DNA of 64,000 nucleotides from Malachius bipustulatus (taxonomy: Eukaryota; Arthropoda; Insecta; Coleoptera; Melyridae). The notes beneath the pieces were generated by a model. That model did no database searches. It worked only from the letters and a program-made list of their open reading frames with translations, and was not told the DNA's origin. The translations under genes were made by a program, and so were the position numbers. Shown piece by piece: positions 22,401-32,027 of the stretch (position 1 is the stretch's first letter; each line of letters begins with the position of its first letter). Location of the stretch: positions 50,624,012 to 50,688,011 of the forward strand of contig OU342630.1 in the NCBI GenBank assembly GCA_910589415.1, in the 5' to 3' direction.

Positions 22401-24698
22401 ACGAAACGAAGCATTCTGTCTGAATTAGCTCGCATTTTCGACCCGTTGGGATTTCTAACTCCATTGACGTTTTTTGCAAAATATTTGATGCAGCATTTGT
22501 GGGCCTTGAGAGTCGATTGGGACCAGGAACCACCGGATGATGTCGTCAATGTTTGGAAAAAGTATAAATCTGAACTCCCCTGTTTATCGTCGCTAGAAAT
22601 ACCTCGTTCGTTTTCGACCACTGTTGGTTCGATTTGTGAACTTCATGGATTTGCAGATGCCAGTGAGCGAGGTTACGCTGCTGTCGTTTATTTTCAAGTC
22701 AAGACGGGTGAGCTCTCCAAAGTCTTTTTGATTTCGGCTAAATCCAAAGTAGCACCCATGAAAAGGATCTCGTTACCGCGGCTAGAGTTGTGTGCGGCAG
22801 TATTATTATCTGATCTATTATCCTTCGTCAAGTCCACATACCATAATCTATCTTTCACTAAGATCTCAGCTTGGTCAGACTCTACGATCGCTCTCCAATG
22901 GATCAAATCCTCTCCACATCAATGGAAAACGTTTGTGTCTAACAGAGTCACTCACATTCAAGAAAGAGTTAGCCCCATAAATTGGCATCATGTCTCGGGT
23001 CGGGAGAATCCTGCGGATGTCGCTTCTCGAGGAGCTTTACCCGTTGAATTGTTGAACCATCCTTTATGGTGGGCGGGACCTCCATGGTTGTCGTCCCAGA
23101 ATTCTACACCGATTCCGCCGCAATTGTTACAGTCCTGTGCGGAAGCCTTGGTTGAGGAACGCAAATTTGTGTTACACACTGCATTAGACCCTCATCCTGT
23201 TTTATCATTGTTTGATAGGTATTCGAGCCTAGAAAAGATCCAAAGAATCGTCGCAATCTGTCTGAGATTTATTTCGTCGGTTGTCAGGCGCATCAATGCA
23301 AAAAATCTTGCTGTTGCAATCAAAAACAGTTTTTCCGCATTCGATTCTAATAGCAGCTCCCTTAAGCCCGTTGAACTTGAGACTAGTCTATTGGTTATTT
23401 GTCGTTTGGTCCAACATGACATATTCTCGGAGGAAATTTTGTGTTTGAAAAGGGGCAAGTTGCTCTCAAAATCGTTTAGGCAGCTCAGTCCTTTTCTAGA
23501 TGATCTAAGTATAATCCGGGTAGGCGGTAGACTAGTGCATGCGAAATTAACTTATGATCAGAAATTTCCCATATTGTTACCGCGTCAACATCGATTGACG
23601 TATCTTATAATCGATCATTTTCATAAGAAATACTCACACTGTGGACTAAGGACATTGCAGTTTCTTATCGCGCAACAGTTTTGGATTCTATCACCTAGAC
23701 GAGCCATTCGTCATGTTTTATCGAAATGTTATAGATGTTTTAGGGTTAATCCCGTTCCTTGTCAGCCGACTATGGGAAACTTGCCAGTTTCACGGGTTTC
23801 GCAAATAAAACCCTTCTCGTGTGTAGGATGCGATTTTGGTGGACCATTTTCGGTTACCCTTGGTAAGTCTCGCGGGTCAAGGTCTCAAAAGGCATACCTC
23901 TGCTTATTTGTTTGCTTCGCCACGAAAGCTGTTCACCTCGAACTCGCTTCGGACCTTTCTGCCGAATGTTTTCTCGCAGCTTTTCGACGTTTCATTTCGC
24001 GGCGAGGCAGATGTTCAATGGTGTACAGCGATTGTGGCACAAATTTCGTAGGTGCTTATAAATATTTAAGGGACCTGATGAAGGGTGCTGTGGAATCTGA
24101 AAAAATTGAGTGGCACTTCAATCCTCCGTCTGCGCCTCATTTCGGAGGACTCTGGGAAGGCGGTATAAAATCCGTTAAATCGCATCTCTCGAAGGTCGTC
24201 GGGGAACAAATTCTCACGTTCGAAGAGTTATACACAGTACTGGTCAGTATTGAATCAATTTTGAATTCACGCCCCCTGGTTGAAATGAGTTCGGATCCTC
24301 ATGACTTGTCGGTCTTGACACCAGGTCATTTTCTAACTTTGGAGCCGCTGACCGCAATTCCCGATCATGACCTCACTCATTTAAATATGTCTCGTTTGAA
24401 TCGTTGGCAGCTGCTCCAAAGGCTCCAGCAAGATTTTTGGAAGCGATGGCATTCGGAATACCTGCATTCGTTAATGCAACGTTCAAAATGGACGAAGCCT
24501 GGCAAAGGCCTTATTAAGGGAGATTTGGTCGTTATTAAGGACGAACAATCCCCACCTTTACGTTGGCGCTTAGGACGGGTAACCGATCTACAGGTGGGCC
24601 CAGATGGAGTACCTCGCGTCGCTAGCGTGAAGACTGCCACCGGAGTGCTGTTGCGTCCGTTGGTCAAATTATGCCCTTTACCGGGCACTGCCGAATAA
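19440..24698 (+). CDS. BEL/Pao Gag-Pol polyprotein, intact (1752 aa)
   Basis: One uninterrupted ORF encodes all BEL proteins. The N-terminal Gag part includes the DUF1759 region (LPRIALPSFNGQLKDW, about residue 121). Zinc knuckles follow at about 340-400 (VCSDCKSYHHISKC, CLGCLSDSHNLKDC). The aspartic protease has LIDNGSQASFI near 480. Reverse transcriptase shows FTADIRQMYRQI near 820 and catalytic EIYVDDIL near 897. A BEL-type RNase H region has GFADASERGYAA near 1070. The integrase zinc domain (H-H-C-C) spans about 1380-1440, the integrase core has YSDCGTNFVGAY near 1530 and a GGLWEGGIKSVK Glu motif, and a DUF5641-type C-terminal domain lies near 1670-1745. In-frame fusion of gag and pol is normal for BEL. 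A 398-nt leader separates the 5' LTR from the ATG. Confidence 0.95.
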   Translation: MANLQKLTQNRATRAYHIDRINEMLVVAETALKDQAMHTEFKMRYASLETTFKSVEVFNAKIISMVSVLEQRDEELNQEKIVRINVDKNYFKIKTIYHDLFSAQNVLNQSVRQPVANNVKLPRIALPSFNGQLKDWLNFVDLFTTLIDSNEDLSGIEKYQYLISCLSGEPLDIVKGIALSNDNYAIAFDNLKKRYDNKRLLATSFWNEIVNSPRMEKESLSVLRDLINKFKENLAALDSQGFPVDQWDFPLFNILLGKIDTKTRTRFELEFGKTELPTYPDLIEFLSNHCKAMGTVEFAQNSSASQKVYSASISSKQHNVKSYRRSSLHVSGDVTHVRTVCSDCKSYHHISKCPSFVAKAPHARYVFSKKHHLCLGCLSDSHNLKDCREASRCRICQGNHHELLHFEKSDKERPRSAVVSSEKADRVLASECLELGGAAGQGSVLSAVANSDSSYSTVLLSTVEVNVLDAFGSLQKVRALIDNGSQASFITESCCKRLGFRYSTMAQSVHGIGNSSMVHPKGRLSCIIRPVHSQTPQLNVEFFVLSRICADMPSQSFVNKGWSHLSNLQMADPYFNCSKPIDMLLSAEVFAQILCNGRIEGGPNEPIALNTSFGWLVSGRIQHQSSISSKINSFVTSLLVTSLTDQSLEVTLKKFWELESVPCKVVSSPDDIQCEELYKRTVTRNDEGRYIVSLPFREGENPSLGNSRDRALRRFYSLENRLSKNESLRSLYNDFMQDYLNSGHMQLASLLRDPSLGYYIPHHCVIKTDSLTSKLRVVFDASSKTCDGLSLNDTLLCGKKLQADIAALLLRFRTHKVTFTADIRQMYRQILISPLQRDYQRIIWRFSPKEPLKEYVLKTVTYGVSSSPFLALRTLRQLALDEGNRYPLAARIILEDEIYVDDILSGCNSVEEAKLVIQQLIALLRCGGFELRKWASNCPQLLKDIPEEFKQVPLDFDEDSVIKILGLRWNPSRDTFSYSANVLSKSCTKRSILSELARIFDPLGFLTPLTFFAKYLMQHLWALRVDWDQEPPDDVVNVWKKYKSELPCLSSLEIPRSFSTTVGSICELHGFADASERGYAAVVYFQVKTGELSKVFLISAKSKVAPMKRISLPRLELCAAVLLSDLLSFVKSTYHNLSFTKISAWSDSTIALQWIKSSPHQWKTFVSNRVTHIQERVSPINWHHVSGRENPADVASRGALPVELLNHPLWWAGPPWLSSQNSTPIPPQLLQSCAEALVEERKFVLHTALDPHPVLSLFDRYSSLEKIQRIVAICLRFISSVVRRINAKNLAVAIKNSFSAFDSNSSSLKPVELETSLLVICRLVQHDIFSEEILCLKRGKLLSKSFRQLSPFLDDLSIIRVGGRLVHAKLTYDQKFPILLPRQHRLTYLIIDHFHKKYSHCGLRTLQFLIAQQFWILSPRRAIRHVLSKCYRCFRVNPVPCQPTMGNLPVSRVSQIKPFSCVGCDFGGPFSVTLGKSRGSRSQKAYLCLFVCFATKAVHLELASDLSAECFLAAFRRFISRRGRCSMVYSDCGTNFVGAYKYLRDLMKGAVESEKIEWHFNPPSAPHFGGLWEGGIKSVKSHLSKVVGEQILTFEELYTVLVSIESILNSRPLVEMSSDPHDLSVLTPGHFLTLEPLTAIPDHDLTHLNMSRLNRWQLLQRLQQDFWKRWHSEYLHSLMQRSKWTKPGKGLIKGDLVVIKDEQSPPLRWRLGRVTDLQVGPDGVPRVASVKTATGVLLRPLVKLCPLPGTAE

Positions 24699-24815
24699 TT
24701 ACTATTTTTCGATAATCATTTTAAATTGAGAGTTTTGTTTTTTGTTAGTGTATAGCTCGATCAACTAGATAATAATTAATTTTTTTTTTTTCTTTAAAAA
24801 TCGCGGTGTATTTTT

Positions 24816-24826
24816 GGTGGGCGGAA
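24816..24826 (+). promoter_or_regulatory. BEL polypurine tract
   Basis: GGTGGGCGGAA immediately precedes the 3' LTR and is the expected plus-strand primer position. Confidence 0.6.
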
Positions 24827-25343
24827 TGTTCAGTAATGAATGTATGAATTAATTTTTATTTCTTTTTGTGACTTATAGTAGTTATTGTTAGCGATAGGAT
24901 CGGATCGGTATAAATCCTGGTTAAGTTAATTTGTGCAACTAGGTCTATTGTGTTACTATTTCTGTGGTTATTTTTTTTGTTGTTGTTTGATTTGGCGCGC
25001 TCTGTTCACCATTTACTGACGAGGCGACTTATCGGCTGCGCCGTCGTGACGAGAGCATCGAAGAAGACCAACGAAGGCCGTCGTGATCGCAATCCAATCG
25101 GGATCGATACAATAATTATTTTCTTGAATTGTCGTGAATTTCGTGCTATTATTAGGGAATGCCAAATAGATGGATCATCTCATTGAAGTTGGTGTAGACC
25201 ATGTGTGAGGGCCCTCCGAGCAGCTGGATCTCCTAGAATCGGGGTAAGTCGATGCCGTCAATTCGTTGGTTTAAAAATGGTGAATTCGATCAATAAAAAC
25301 CATTTATATTGAATTTTTAAAACTACTATTCGAGTAGTTTACA
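24827..25343 (+). repeat. BEL 3' LTR
   Basis: 517 bp, nearly identical to 18525-19041. Confidence 0.95.
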
Positions 25344-25516
25344 CTTACGGTGTAGTAATACTTAAAATAAATGTTATTCGTCAGCATAAACATTAGTGAC
25401 CGTGATCTGGCATGTTTCTATCAACATAGTATTGACCGGTAGTATAAACGGATAGGAAATAGGATTCATGAAATCAATTACAATTAAAAGGATAATTAGA
25501 TATCAATGAGAATCAC

Positions 25517-25663
25517 GCCCGTATTCACAAACGATAATTTCCTAAATAATTACGTAATCAATTATCCCCATCTCATTCTATTCCAAAAAAACTGGATATC
25601 TCCATCTCACTCATTTAAATAATTACGTAATTATTTAGGAAATTATCGTTTGTGAATACGGGC
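25517..25663. mobile_element. 147-bp palindromic MITE
   Basis: The arms GCCCGTATTCACAAACGATA (25517) and its exact inverse ending at 25663 extend over about 45 bp on each side, including AATTTCCTAAATAATTACGTAA. The middle is unrelated sequence. No clear target duplication. Confidence 0.8.
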
Positions 25664-25880
25664 ATCAAACTTACAAGTATTACTAATCCATCAAAATATG
25701 TATAGGAACAATCAATTGAAGTCATTACTAATAAAGGTAAAGTGATATTTTTGATTTGTATTAGAAATACTTCACCCTTCCTTGGTATCAAATGGCGATC
25801 CTACCCCCCTTCCGAGTTTATCACAATAATATAAACCTTTAGGAAAGGCATACTTTTAATGACCAATAACTAATAATTTT

Positions 25881-26322
25881 GACCGAATATTTCCCTTGTA
25901 ATTAAAACTGTCAAAAACAAGAGAAAAAACAAAAAAAAAAAAAATACAAAAAGAAGAAAAATGAAAAGATTGAAAGAAAAATAATGAAAAAAGAATACAA
26001 CGAAGGAAATTAGAATTGCTTGTTGAGAATTCAGAGTTTGTAACTTTGTTGTGTAAAATACTTGACGATAACCTCCTCGACGCAATTTAACTCATTTGAG
26101 AAAATTTTAAAAATCATTTAACGAGGGAGTAATCCATATTATCTAACATCTGCAAATTTCCAAGTTATTTTTTACCGAATATTTCCCTTTTTATTACAAC
26201 GGTTCAAGACAAGAGAAAAAACAAAAAAAAAATAAAAAAAAATAAAAGAAAGAAATACAAATAAGGAAAAAATTAAACAGAGAAGGAAATTAAAATTACG
26301 TGTTATGGACGAGAGGTCACAG
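25881..26322. repeat. Two diverged A-rich tandem copies
   Basis: ACCGAATATTTCCCTT is followed by CAAGAGAAAAAACAAAAAAA and then AAGGAAATTARAATT, starting near 25882 and again near 26174 (292-bp spacing). The second copy ends in ACGTGTTATGGACGAGAGGT, which matches the end of the repeat unit at 26993-27855. Frames here are low-complexity. Confidence 0.65.
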
Positions 26323-26992
26323 TAAAAGTTACCACGCTCTGGTTCATTCTGTGTTGTCCTATAACATTGTTGCATGGGGTCAAGCTGTAGAGATTAATAG
26401 AGTTAGTACTACAAAAACGAATAGTAAGAATGATGTTTGGTATTCCTCCTAGGTACAGATGCAGGGATGCTTTCAAAAACGAAAGAATTCTAACAGTGAT
26501 GTGTTTTTATACAACAATGAAATTGCTCGATAGAGACATAAACTCTCATTGTACACGAAGTGAGCGAAAATTTCACCTAAAAAAAAAATTAATCATCTGA
26601 ATTATAAAAAGTCGCCACATTACGCTGGCTGCGCAATGTTCAATAGGTTGCCAAGGGAGTGGAGGGAACTAAAATCACACACAAAATCAAAAAAATTCCA
26701 AAAGAAAATGCTTTTTACACGCTTGACGAGTTTCACATCTAATGTAAATGGCCAATGTAAACTAAGAAAATAAGACAAATTAGTCGTGGTGTGGGTGTCA
26801 CGTCATATCATTTGTGATATTTTTATTATGTGTGTCTTTGTACTCGACGTCCTATTATTTTATACAATATGTCTTATTGTTTGCTTTGTGTATGTTAATT
26901 TTGACAAATACCTTTAAGACAATCTTGCATTAATGTACTTGTTGGTTTTTGTAATCAAAGGTGATGAAATAAAGTCAAAGTAAAAGTAAAAG
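26323..26992 (+). mobile_element. LINE 3' end (reverse transcriptase C-terminus), decayed
   Basis: Plus-strand translation gives YHALVHSVLSYNIVAWGQA, the post-catalytic LINE motif Y-x-x-L-x-H-S-x-L-x-Y-x-I-x-x-W-G. After several stops come HYAGCAMFNRLPREWREL-like sequence and an end in (GTAAAA)n at about 26975-26992. The body lies between two halves of the neighbouring repeat motif (GGACGAGAGGTCACAG before, TATGTCGTAGAG after). Confidence 0.75.
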
Positions 26993-27855
26993 TATGTCGT
27001 AGAGAACCTTCTTGGGAATGTCCCAAATGGGGAATGAAAATCATTTTTGAAATAATCGAAAGTTGTCCTTTACCAAATTTACATGGATCTTGTTGGTTTG
27101 CATCAAGCTGGCCAGAACGTAGTCCACTGGTTTCCAAGATTGAAAATATTATGACCAATTCCAATGCGATGTTTACATGACAGAGACATAACAAAATTGC
27201 GTGTTACGGACGATAGGTCGCAGTATGTCGTAGAGAGCCTTCTTGGGAATGTGGACACTTAAAATCTCTTTGAAATAATCGAAGATTGTCCTTTACCAAA
27301 TTTACATGGATCTTGTTGGTTTGCATCAAGCTGACCAGAACGTAGTCCACTGGTTTCCAGGATTGAAAATATTATGACCAATTCCAATGCGATGTTTACA
27401 TGACAGAGACATAACAAAATTGCGTGTTACGGACGATAGGTCGCAGTATGTCGTAGAGAGCCTTCTTGGGAATGTGGACACTTAAAATCTCTTTGAAATA
27501 ATCGAAGATTTTCCTTTACCAAATTTACATGGATCTTGTTGGTTTGCATCAAGCTGACCAGAACGTAGTCCACTGGTTTCCAGGATTGAAAATATTATGA
27601 CCAATTCCAATGCGATGTTTACATGACAGAGACATAACAAAATTGCGTGTTACGGACGATAGGTCGCAGTATGTCGTAGAGAGCCTTCTTGGGAATGTGG
27701 ACACTTAAAATCTCTTTGAAATAATCGAAGATTGTCCTTTAACAAATTTACAGGGGATCTAGATGTTCTACATCAAGCTGATCAGAACGTAGTCCACTGG
27801 TTTTCAAGATTGAAAAGATTATGACCAATTTCAATGTGATGCTTACATGATAGAG
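26993..27855. repeat. Tandem repeat, ~223-bp unit, four copies
   Basis: Units beginning TATGTCGTAGAGA start at 26993, 27224, 27447 and 27670, a spacing of 231, 223 and 223. Units 2 and 3 are nearly identical. The fourth is diverged and incomplete, fading near 27855. No coding sense is evident. Confidence 0.9.
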
Positions 27856-28281
27856 ACGTTACATTATAATACATTCATTAAAACAAAAACAAAATTAATA
27901 ATAATAATTGATTGCAAAGCGCTGATGTAATTTCTATTCTATTTAATAAGGTATACCTATCAAAAATAGGTAAAAAATTAAACATCAGAAAGGATATAGG
28001 TATGAATCGAAAATAATTGAAGCTTTTATTTAAATGATGGAGAAGCCTAATGTTAAGAACAACTTTTCGTTACTCGAAATAAATTAACTGCATAACTGCA
28101 TAACTGAAACGTTACTAGATTAAAGTACTCAGACAGCTATAAAAATAAAAAATGCAGCATTAGTAATAATTAGTCTGGTATAAAAGATAAATTAAATATT
28201 CCGAAGCTTAAAAGCAGCCTTCACCTCACCTCAATATTCTAATTGTTGTTACATCCGCACCTATAATTAGTACAATGTACA
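27856..28281. other. Short AT-rich flank
   Basis: Nothing recognised. Its last four bases, TACA (28278-28281), are the gypsy target duplication. Confidence 0.5.
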
Positions 28282-29879
28282 TGTAACGTCGTTAAAGGTT
28301 TTATTCTTTAATTAGCTCCATTTAATATTATTAAGTAAGATATCATTGTCTAAATCCCTACTATAAAGGTGTCCGCCTAGCCACTTTATTTGATTGAAAC
28401 ATGAATTTCGATCCAACATCGCCACCTGTTGCCGAGTGGTAAAACTAACTAAACTAGGCAAGTTCAAGATCCCTACCTTGTAGTACAATCTGTAACTTCC
28501 TTCTCTTACAATCTTCCTTTTCGATTAACTAGAAACACAGATGTCGCTGTGATGTAGTTTCGGAAGATGAACTAACACCCTTTTGAGTTGCGCAAAAGGA
28601 TTGGTCCTTTTCGCGAGTCTGGAACAGGCTCGGCCATCTTCCATTCTTGGTGCTTGAAGCGACAAGTCGCACCCCTACCTTTTCTCTTTATCTAAGGACC
28701 GATTAATAAATCGGGTAAGTAAATTGTTCAAACTATCTGAAACTTTCTCTAATAGAGTTTATATATTGTTATAGTTCTTTCTACCTACCCTATCAATCGG
28801 GGTACTATCTTATCTCGTCTGAAAACCTATCTACGGAGTAGAACCCCACCTGTCTTCCCGGACGCCATATTGGTTTCCATTTCTGGTACATCCGAATATC
28901 CGCTTTTATGGAAGGAATCTCTTACACTATCTGAAAGTTTTGCTGCTACCTGCCCCTAAATACTGGATCTCATCATTCGGAGCCTCATATTTTCATCTTT
29001 CATCTAACCTCGAAGGACGACCACGCTACCAGTGTTAGGCACGTGTTCCCACGGGACGCGACACCGTCCACCAGTCTTTCTGCCACCCCAGAGGGAGACC
29101 ACGGTCTCTTATCCTGAGATTTCGTCCAGGGCCCCGCTCTCCAGTCTCGGCACGACATTCCAAGGAAGGCAAAATGTCGTATCAGTAAGCAAAGTGTGAC
29201 ATAACCTTTTATTGCTCAGAGTGATATCAGAGAAATCTATTAGGAGTTTTGTGTATTTTTATTGCCTTATCTCGTCAAGAAATTGATGATGATGTTTTAT
29301 TAATTAATACTTATAATCACCATTATTATTCAAGTAATACTTGAAATGAATTTGTCACTTTTTATGTGAAGGAAAGATAGATATCTATTTTCTCTATCAG
29401 TTAAACTGTTAAATGAGATATTTTACGATTAACTTCAGGATCAATTAATTAGTAATTTCATAACCATAGAATTTCAATCATTTATTTTGTAAACAGAATT
29501 CATAAATATACTTTTCATCAAAAGATCAACTTTATTATTCCGTAGGTAGATACTACAGTAGTTAGGAATAGTTAACATTTCATAACCTGAGTGAATTTTG
29601 ATGCCTTTATAGTTCAGGTTACTTTAGATCAATTATTCAAAAACCATAAGGCACTGGCATCCCACTATCTTTTATCTTAGAGGAAATTAAACCGTACCGC
29701 TTTATGCTGCTGATGCTACTACAGTCGCATGAAATCTGAATGAGATTTTGGTGCATCAATTAATACTTCGGCCCAACGAAGGTAAGTCGGCTTTGTCTTT
29801 CAACAACGATCGAATTTTAATTGGCCAAGAATCATTTTTAATTGGCCCAGAGCCTAATCTAATTAGCACGACCGCAGCA
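28282..29879 (+). repeat. Gypsy 5' LTR (1598 bp)
   Basis: Starts TGTAACGTCG and ends CCGCAGCA. It contains two strong splice-donor-like sites, GG|GTAAGTA (GT at 28715) and AAG|GTAAGT (GT at 29782). The second lies near the 3' end of the LTR and so within the expected 5' part of the transcript. Confidence 0.95.
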
Positions 29880-29881
29880 AT

Positions 29882-29899
29882 TGGCACTCCCCGGTGTGG
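29882..29899 (+). promoter_or_regulatory. Gypsy tRNA primer-binding site
   Basis: TGGCACTCCCCGGTGTGG lies two bases after the LTR. Its complement ends GGGGAGTGCCA, the shape of a tRNA acceptor 3' strand plus CCA. Which tRNA was not determined. Confidence 0.75.
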
Positions 29900-30596
29900 A
29901 ACGATTACTTCTTTGGATTAGAAACCAAATTTATCTTTATCTTATTTGGCTTTTATGTATCTAGGATTTTCATAAAATAAATCTCATAATTATTTGAACT
30001 TTACGATTTGTCTGCGATATCACTTGATATTTATATAAATTTCTCTTGTTGCTTACTGCATGTATTATTTATTGAAAGCTTTTGCATGATTTAGTTTTAA
30101 GCATTATTGTTCCCTAATATATGTGTACCTACCTAATTATCTTTGTGCAAAGTGCCGTGTCGCGAAAATACCTACTTTTTCTTACCGCTACACTGCCGCT
30201 AAAGGGTAACCCGTCAGGGAGCTTTACGGAGTGGTTGATTATACCGTCGCGATGTCTCGAGCAAGTTTTAGAGAAGCTTAATTCCGTACGGAGAGGATAC
30301 TCGATACGAGAGCTCTGTAGTTAAGCTGTCTTTGAAAACTGTATCCAAAAATCTTTCCCTGAAAATTACCTTACCATTTTCTCATTAAGTTAGGTTAGGT
30401 TTCCATTAATCTTTGACTCTCCAGTCAGCTGTTGGTATTAGTGCCGACGAGCGCTAAAGCTACGAGCAGTGTTGCGACGTATCCCTTGCATTCTTTACGT
30501 CAAACGTAGAAAACGAATTCTTTACGTGTAAAGATACACCATAGCGTCACATAGCTTTTTCGATCCCTACCTTACCGACTTTAGTAGATTTCAATC
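29900..30596 (+). other. Gypsy untranslated leader
   Basis: About 700 nt between the primer site and the gag ATG. Expected to hold packaging signals. No ORF with a recognisable domain. Confidence 0.6.
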
Positions 30597-32027
30597 ATGA
30601 ATCCCGTTCTAGCTTTATTAAGTGAAGAACTCGCTTACGAAATAGCGATTAGAAAACAAGTCCCATTTAATACACAGGAGAAAAGACGAATTCAGTTTCG
30701 TGCCCTGTTAAATAGGGAAGAAAATCCTCTCTCTATTTCTGAATCTGTCTACCCCTTTGACAAAGATTCTGCAGAGGTGAAAAAGACTCTTGCAGATTTG
30801 AAAATCAAAATACAGGACGCTCCCTTGTCTCTTAATGACCCTATCTGTCAAAGAATTCAATGTCGTCTGAATCATGTGATCTCTAGAATCAATAGATTCA
30901 AACTTGATCAAGATCCTGAAGCAAAAGCTTTAGCTGACGATTTATTTTCTGAGGCTTTAGAATTAGAAGGTCAATGGCTTCTGAAAAACGACCAGTCCCT
31001 AGACCAAACTGATAACTCACCCAATTCCCAGAGTGCATCAAGCTCTACTGTCTCCACTCATTCTAGACCTAGTGTTCCAGTTTATAAATGGAATATTAAA
31101 TTTTCTGGCTCTTCTAAGGATAATTTGATCCAATTTCTAGAAAAGGTCAAAGAACTTCAAAGGTCGAGAAATGTCTCAGACCGCGATCTTTTTGATTCGG
31201 CAATGGATCTTTTTGAAGACAAGGCCCTGATTTGGTTTCGCAGTGTTGCAAGCTCAATTATTTCTTGGGAAGATCTCAAGAATAAATTGAAAATTACTTT
31301 TCTCCCCCTCTCTTACGATGATGACCTATTAGAGGAAATCAAACAAAGAACTCATGGTGAATTTGAGTTAGTTGCTATCTATGTTGCCTCGATGCAAGGC
31401 TTATTTAAGAGATTGTCTACTCCTCCATCAGAAGTGGAGCAATTTAAAATAATCAAGAAAAATCTTCATCCCTACTTCCAAAACCATCTTGCCCTTGTTG
31501 AGGTAAACAACATTCAGGACATAATTTCAATTGGAAAGAAGTTAGAAGATAATAGGACTATAGTCCAACAATATCGTCCCCCTCCCTCTAAGAAGGTTCA
31601 AAGTCTCTTAAATTCAGACTTAGCATGTTCTGGAGAACCAGCTTCTTTCTCTTCTCGTAAAGCCAGAGGCACACCAACTAAAGGTGCACCTACACCTAGT
31701 AACTCCAAGATCCCAGTTACTAACCTTTCTGCAGTCACCTGTTGGAATTGTTCCAACAAAGGTCATACCTATGTAAGGTGTAATCTCCCTAGAAAAGTTT
31801 TTTGTTATGGCTGTGGCCATAAAAATGTCTACAAGTCTAAATGTCCCTCATGTTCGGCAGATTTCCTGAACTCTCTCAAAGTCACTTCTCGTTCAAAAAA
31901 CGACGAAGTTGCACAACAGGGTGCAGTGCGACAACAAGAGACAAGCCGCCCAAAGCAAGCCCTTGTAGAAAAGAGCTTGAAGTCAAAGGACGATCAGTCT
32001 CCTCCCTCTCCAATAGACCAGCACTAA
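30597..32027 (+). CDS. gag: Gypsy Gag (476 aa)
   Basis: Structural protein that should assemble the virus-like particle and bind the element RNA. The N-terminal half is helical and charged. A retrotransposon Gag (capsid-like) region spans about residues 160-330 (KWNIKFSGSS, then KALIWFRSVASSIISWEDLK, the W-F and W-x-x-L-K signature of the family). Cysteine knuckles follow near 380-420: CWNCSNKGHTYVRC is a standard CCHC, and a second C-x2-C...C-x2-C group follows (CYGCGHKNVYKSKCPSC). The reading frame ends with TAA at 32025-32027 and overlaps pol by at least 187 nt. Translation start is the first ATG after the leader. Confidence 0.92.
   Translation: MNPVLALLSEELAYEIAIRKQVPFNTQEKRRIQFRALLNREENPLSISESVYPFDKDSAEVKKTLADLKIKIQDAPLSLNDPICQRIQCRLNHVISRINRFKLDQDPEAKALADDLFSEALELEGQWLLKNDQSLDQTDNSPNSQSASSSTVSTHSRPSVPVYKWNIKFSGSSKDNLIQFLEKVKELQRSRNVSDRDLFDSAMDLFEDKALIWFRSVASSIISWEDLKNKLKITFLPLSYDDDLLEEIKQRTHGEFELVAIYVASMQGLFKRLSTPPSEVEQFKIIKKNLHPYFQNHLALVEVNNIQDIISIGKKLEDNRTIVQQYRPPPSKKVQSLLNSDLACSGEPASFSSRKARGTPTKGAPTPSNSKIPVTNLSAVTCWNCSNKGHTYVRCNLPRKVFCYGCGHKNVYKSKCPSCSADFLNSLKVTSRSKNDEVAQQGAVRQQETSRPKQALVEKSLKSKDDQSPPSPIDQH

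Larger units (their letters stand above)
18525..25343 (+). mobile_element. Complete BEL/Pao LTR retrotransposon
   Basis: Two 517-bp LTRs, differing by one base that I could see (near 19036 versus 25338), bound a single long ORF. The 5-bp target duplication CTTAC is at 18520-18524 and 25344-25348. LTR near-identity, an intact ORF and a clean duplication indicate a recent insertion that may still be competent. Confidence 0.95.

Noticed and set aside
22133..22621. 162-codon minus-strand frame
   Set aside because: Shadow of the BEL polyprotein on the opposite strand.
26955..27194. 79-codon minus-strand frame over the tandem repeat
   Set aside because: The later repeat copies carry indels and stops in this frame, so it is not under coding constraint.
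26993..27855. CRISPR-like array
   Set aside because: The units are about 223 bp and contiguous, without repeat-spacer structure, and the DNA is eukaryotic.
30121..30324. 67-codon frame in the gypsy leader
   Set aside because: Short, no domain, and it lies in the expected untranslated leader.
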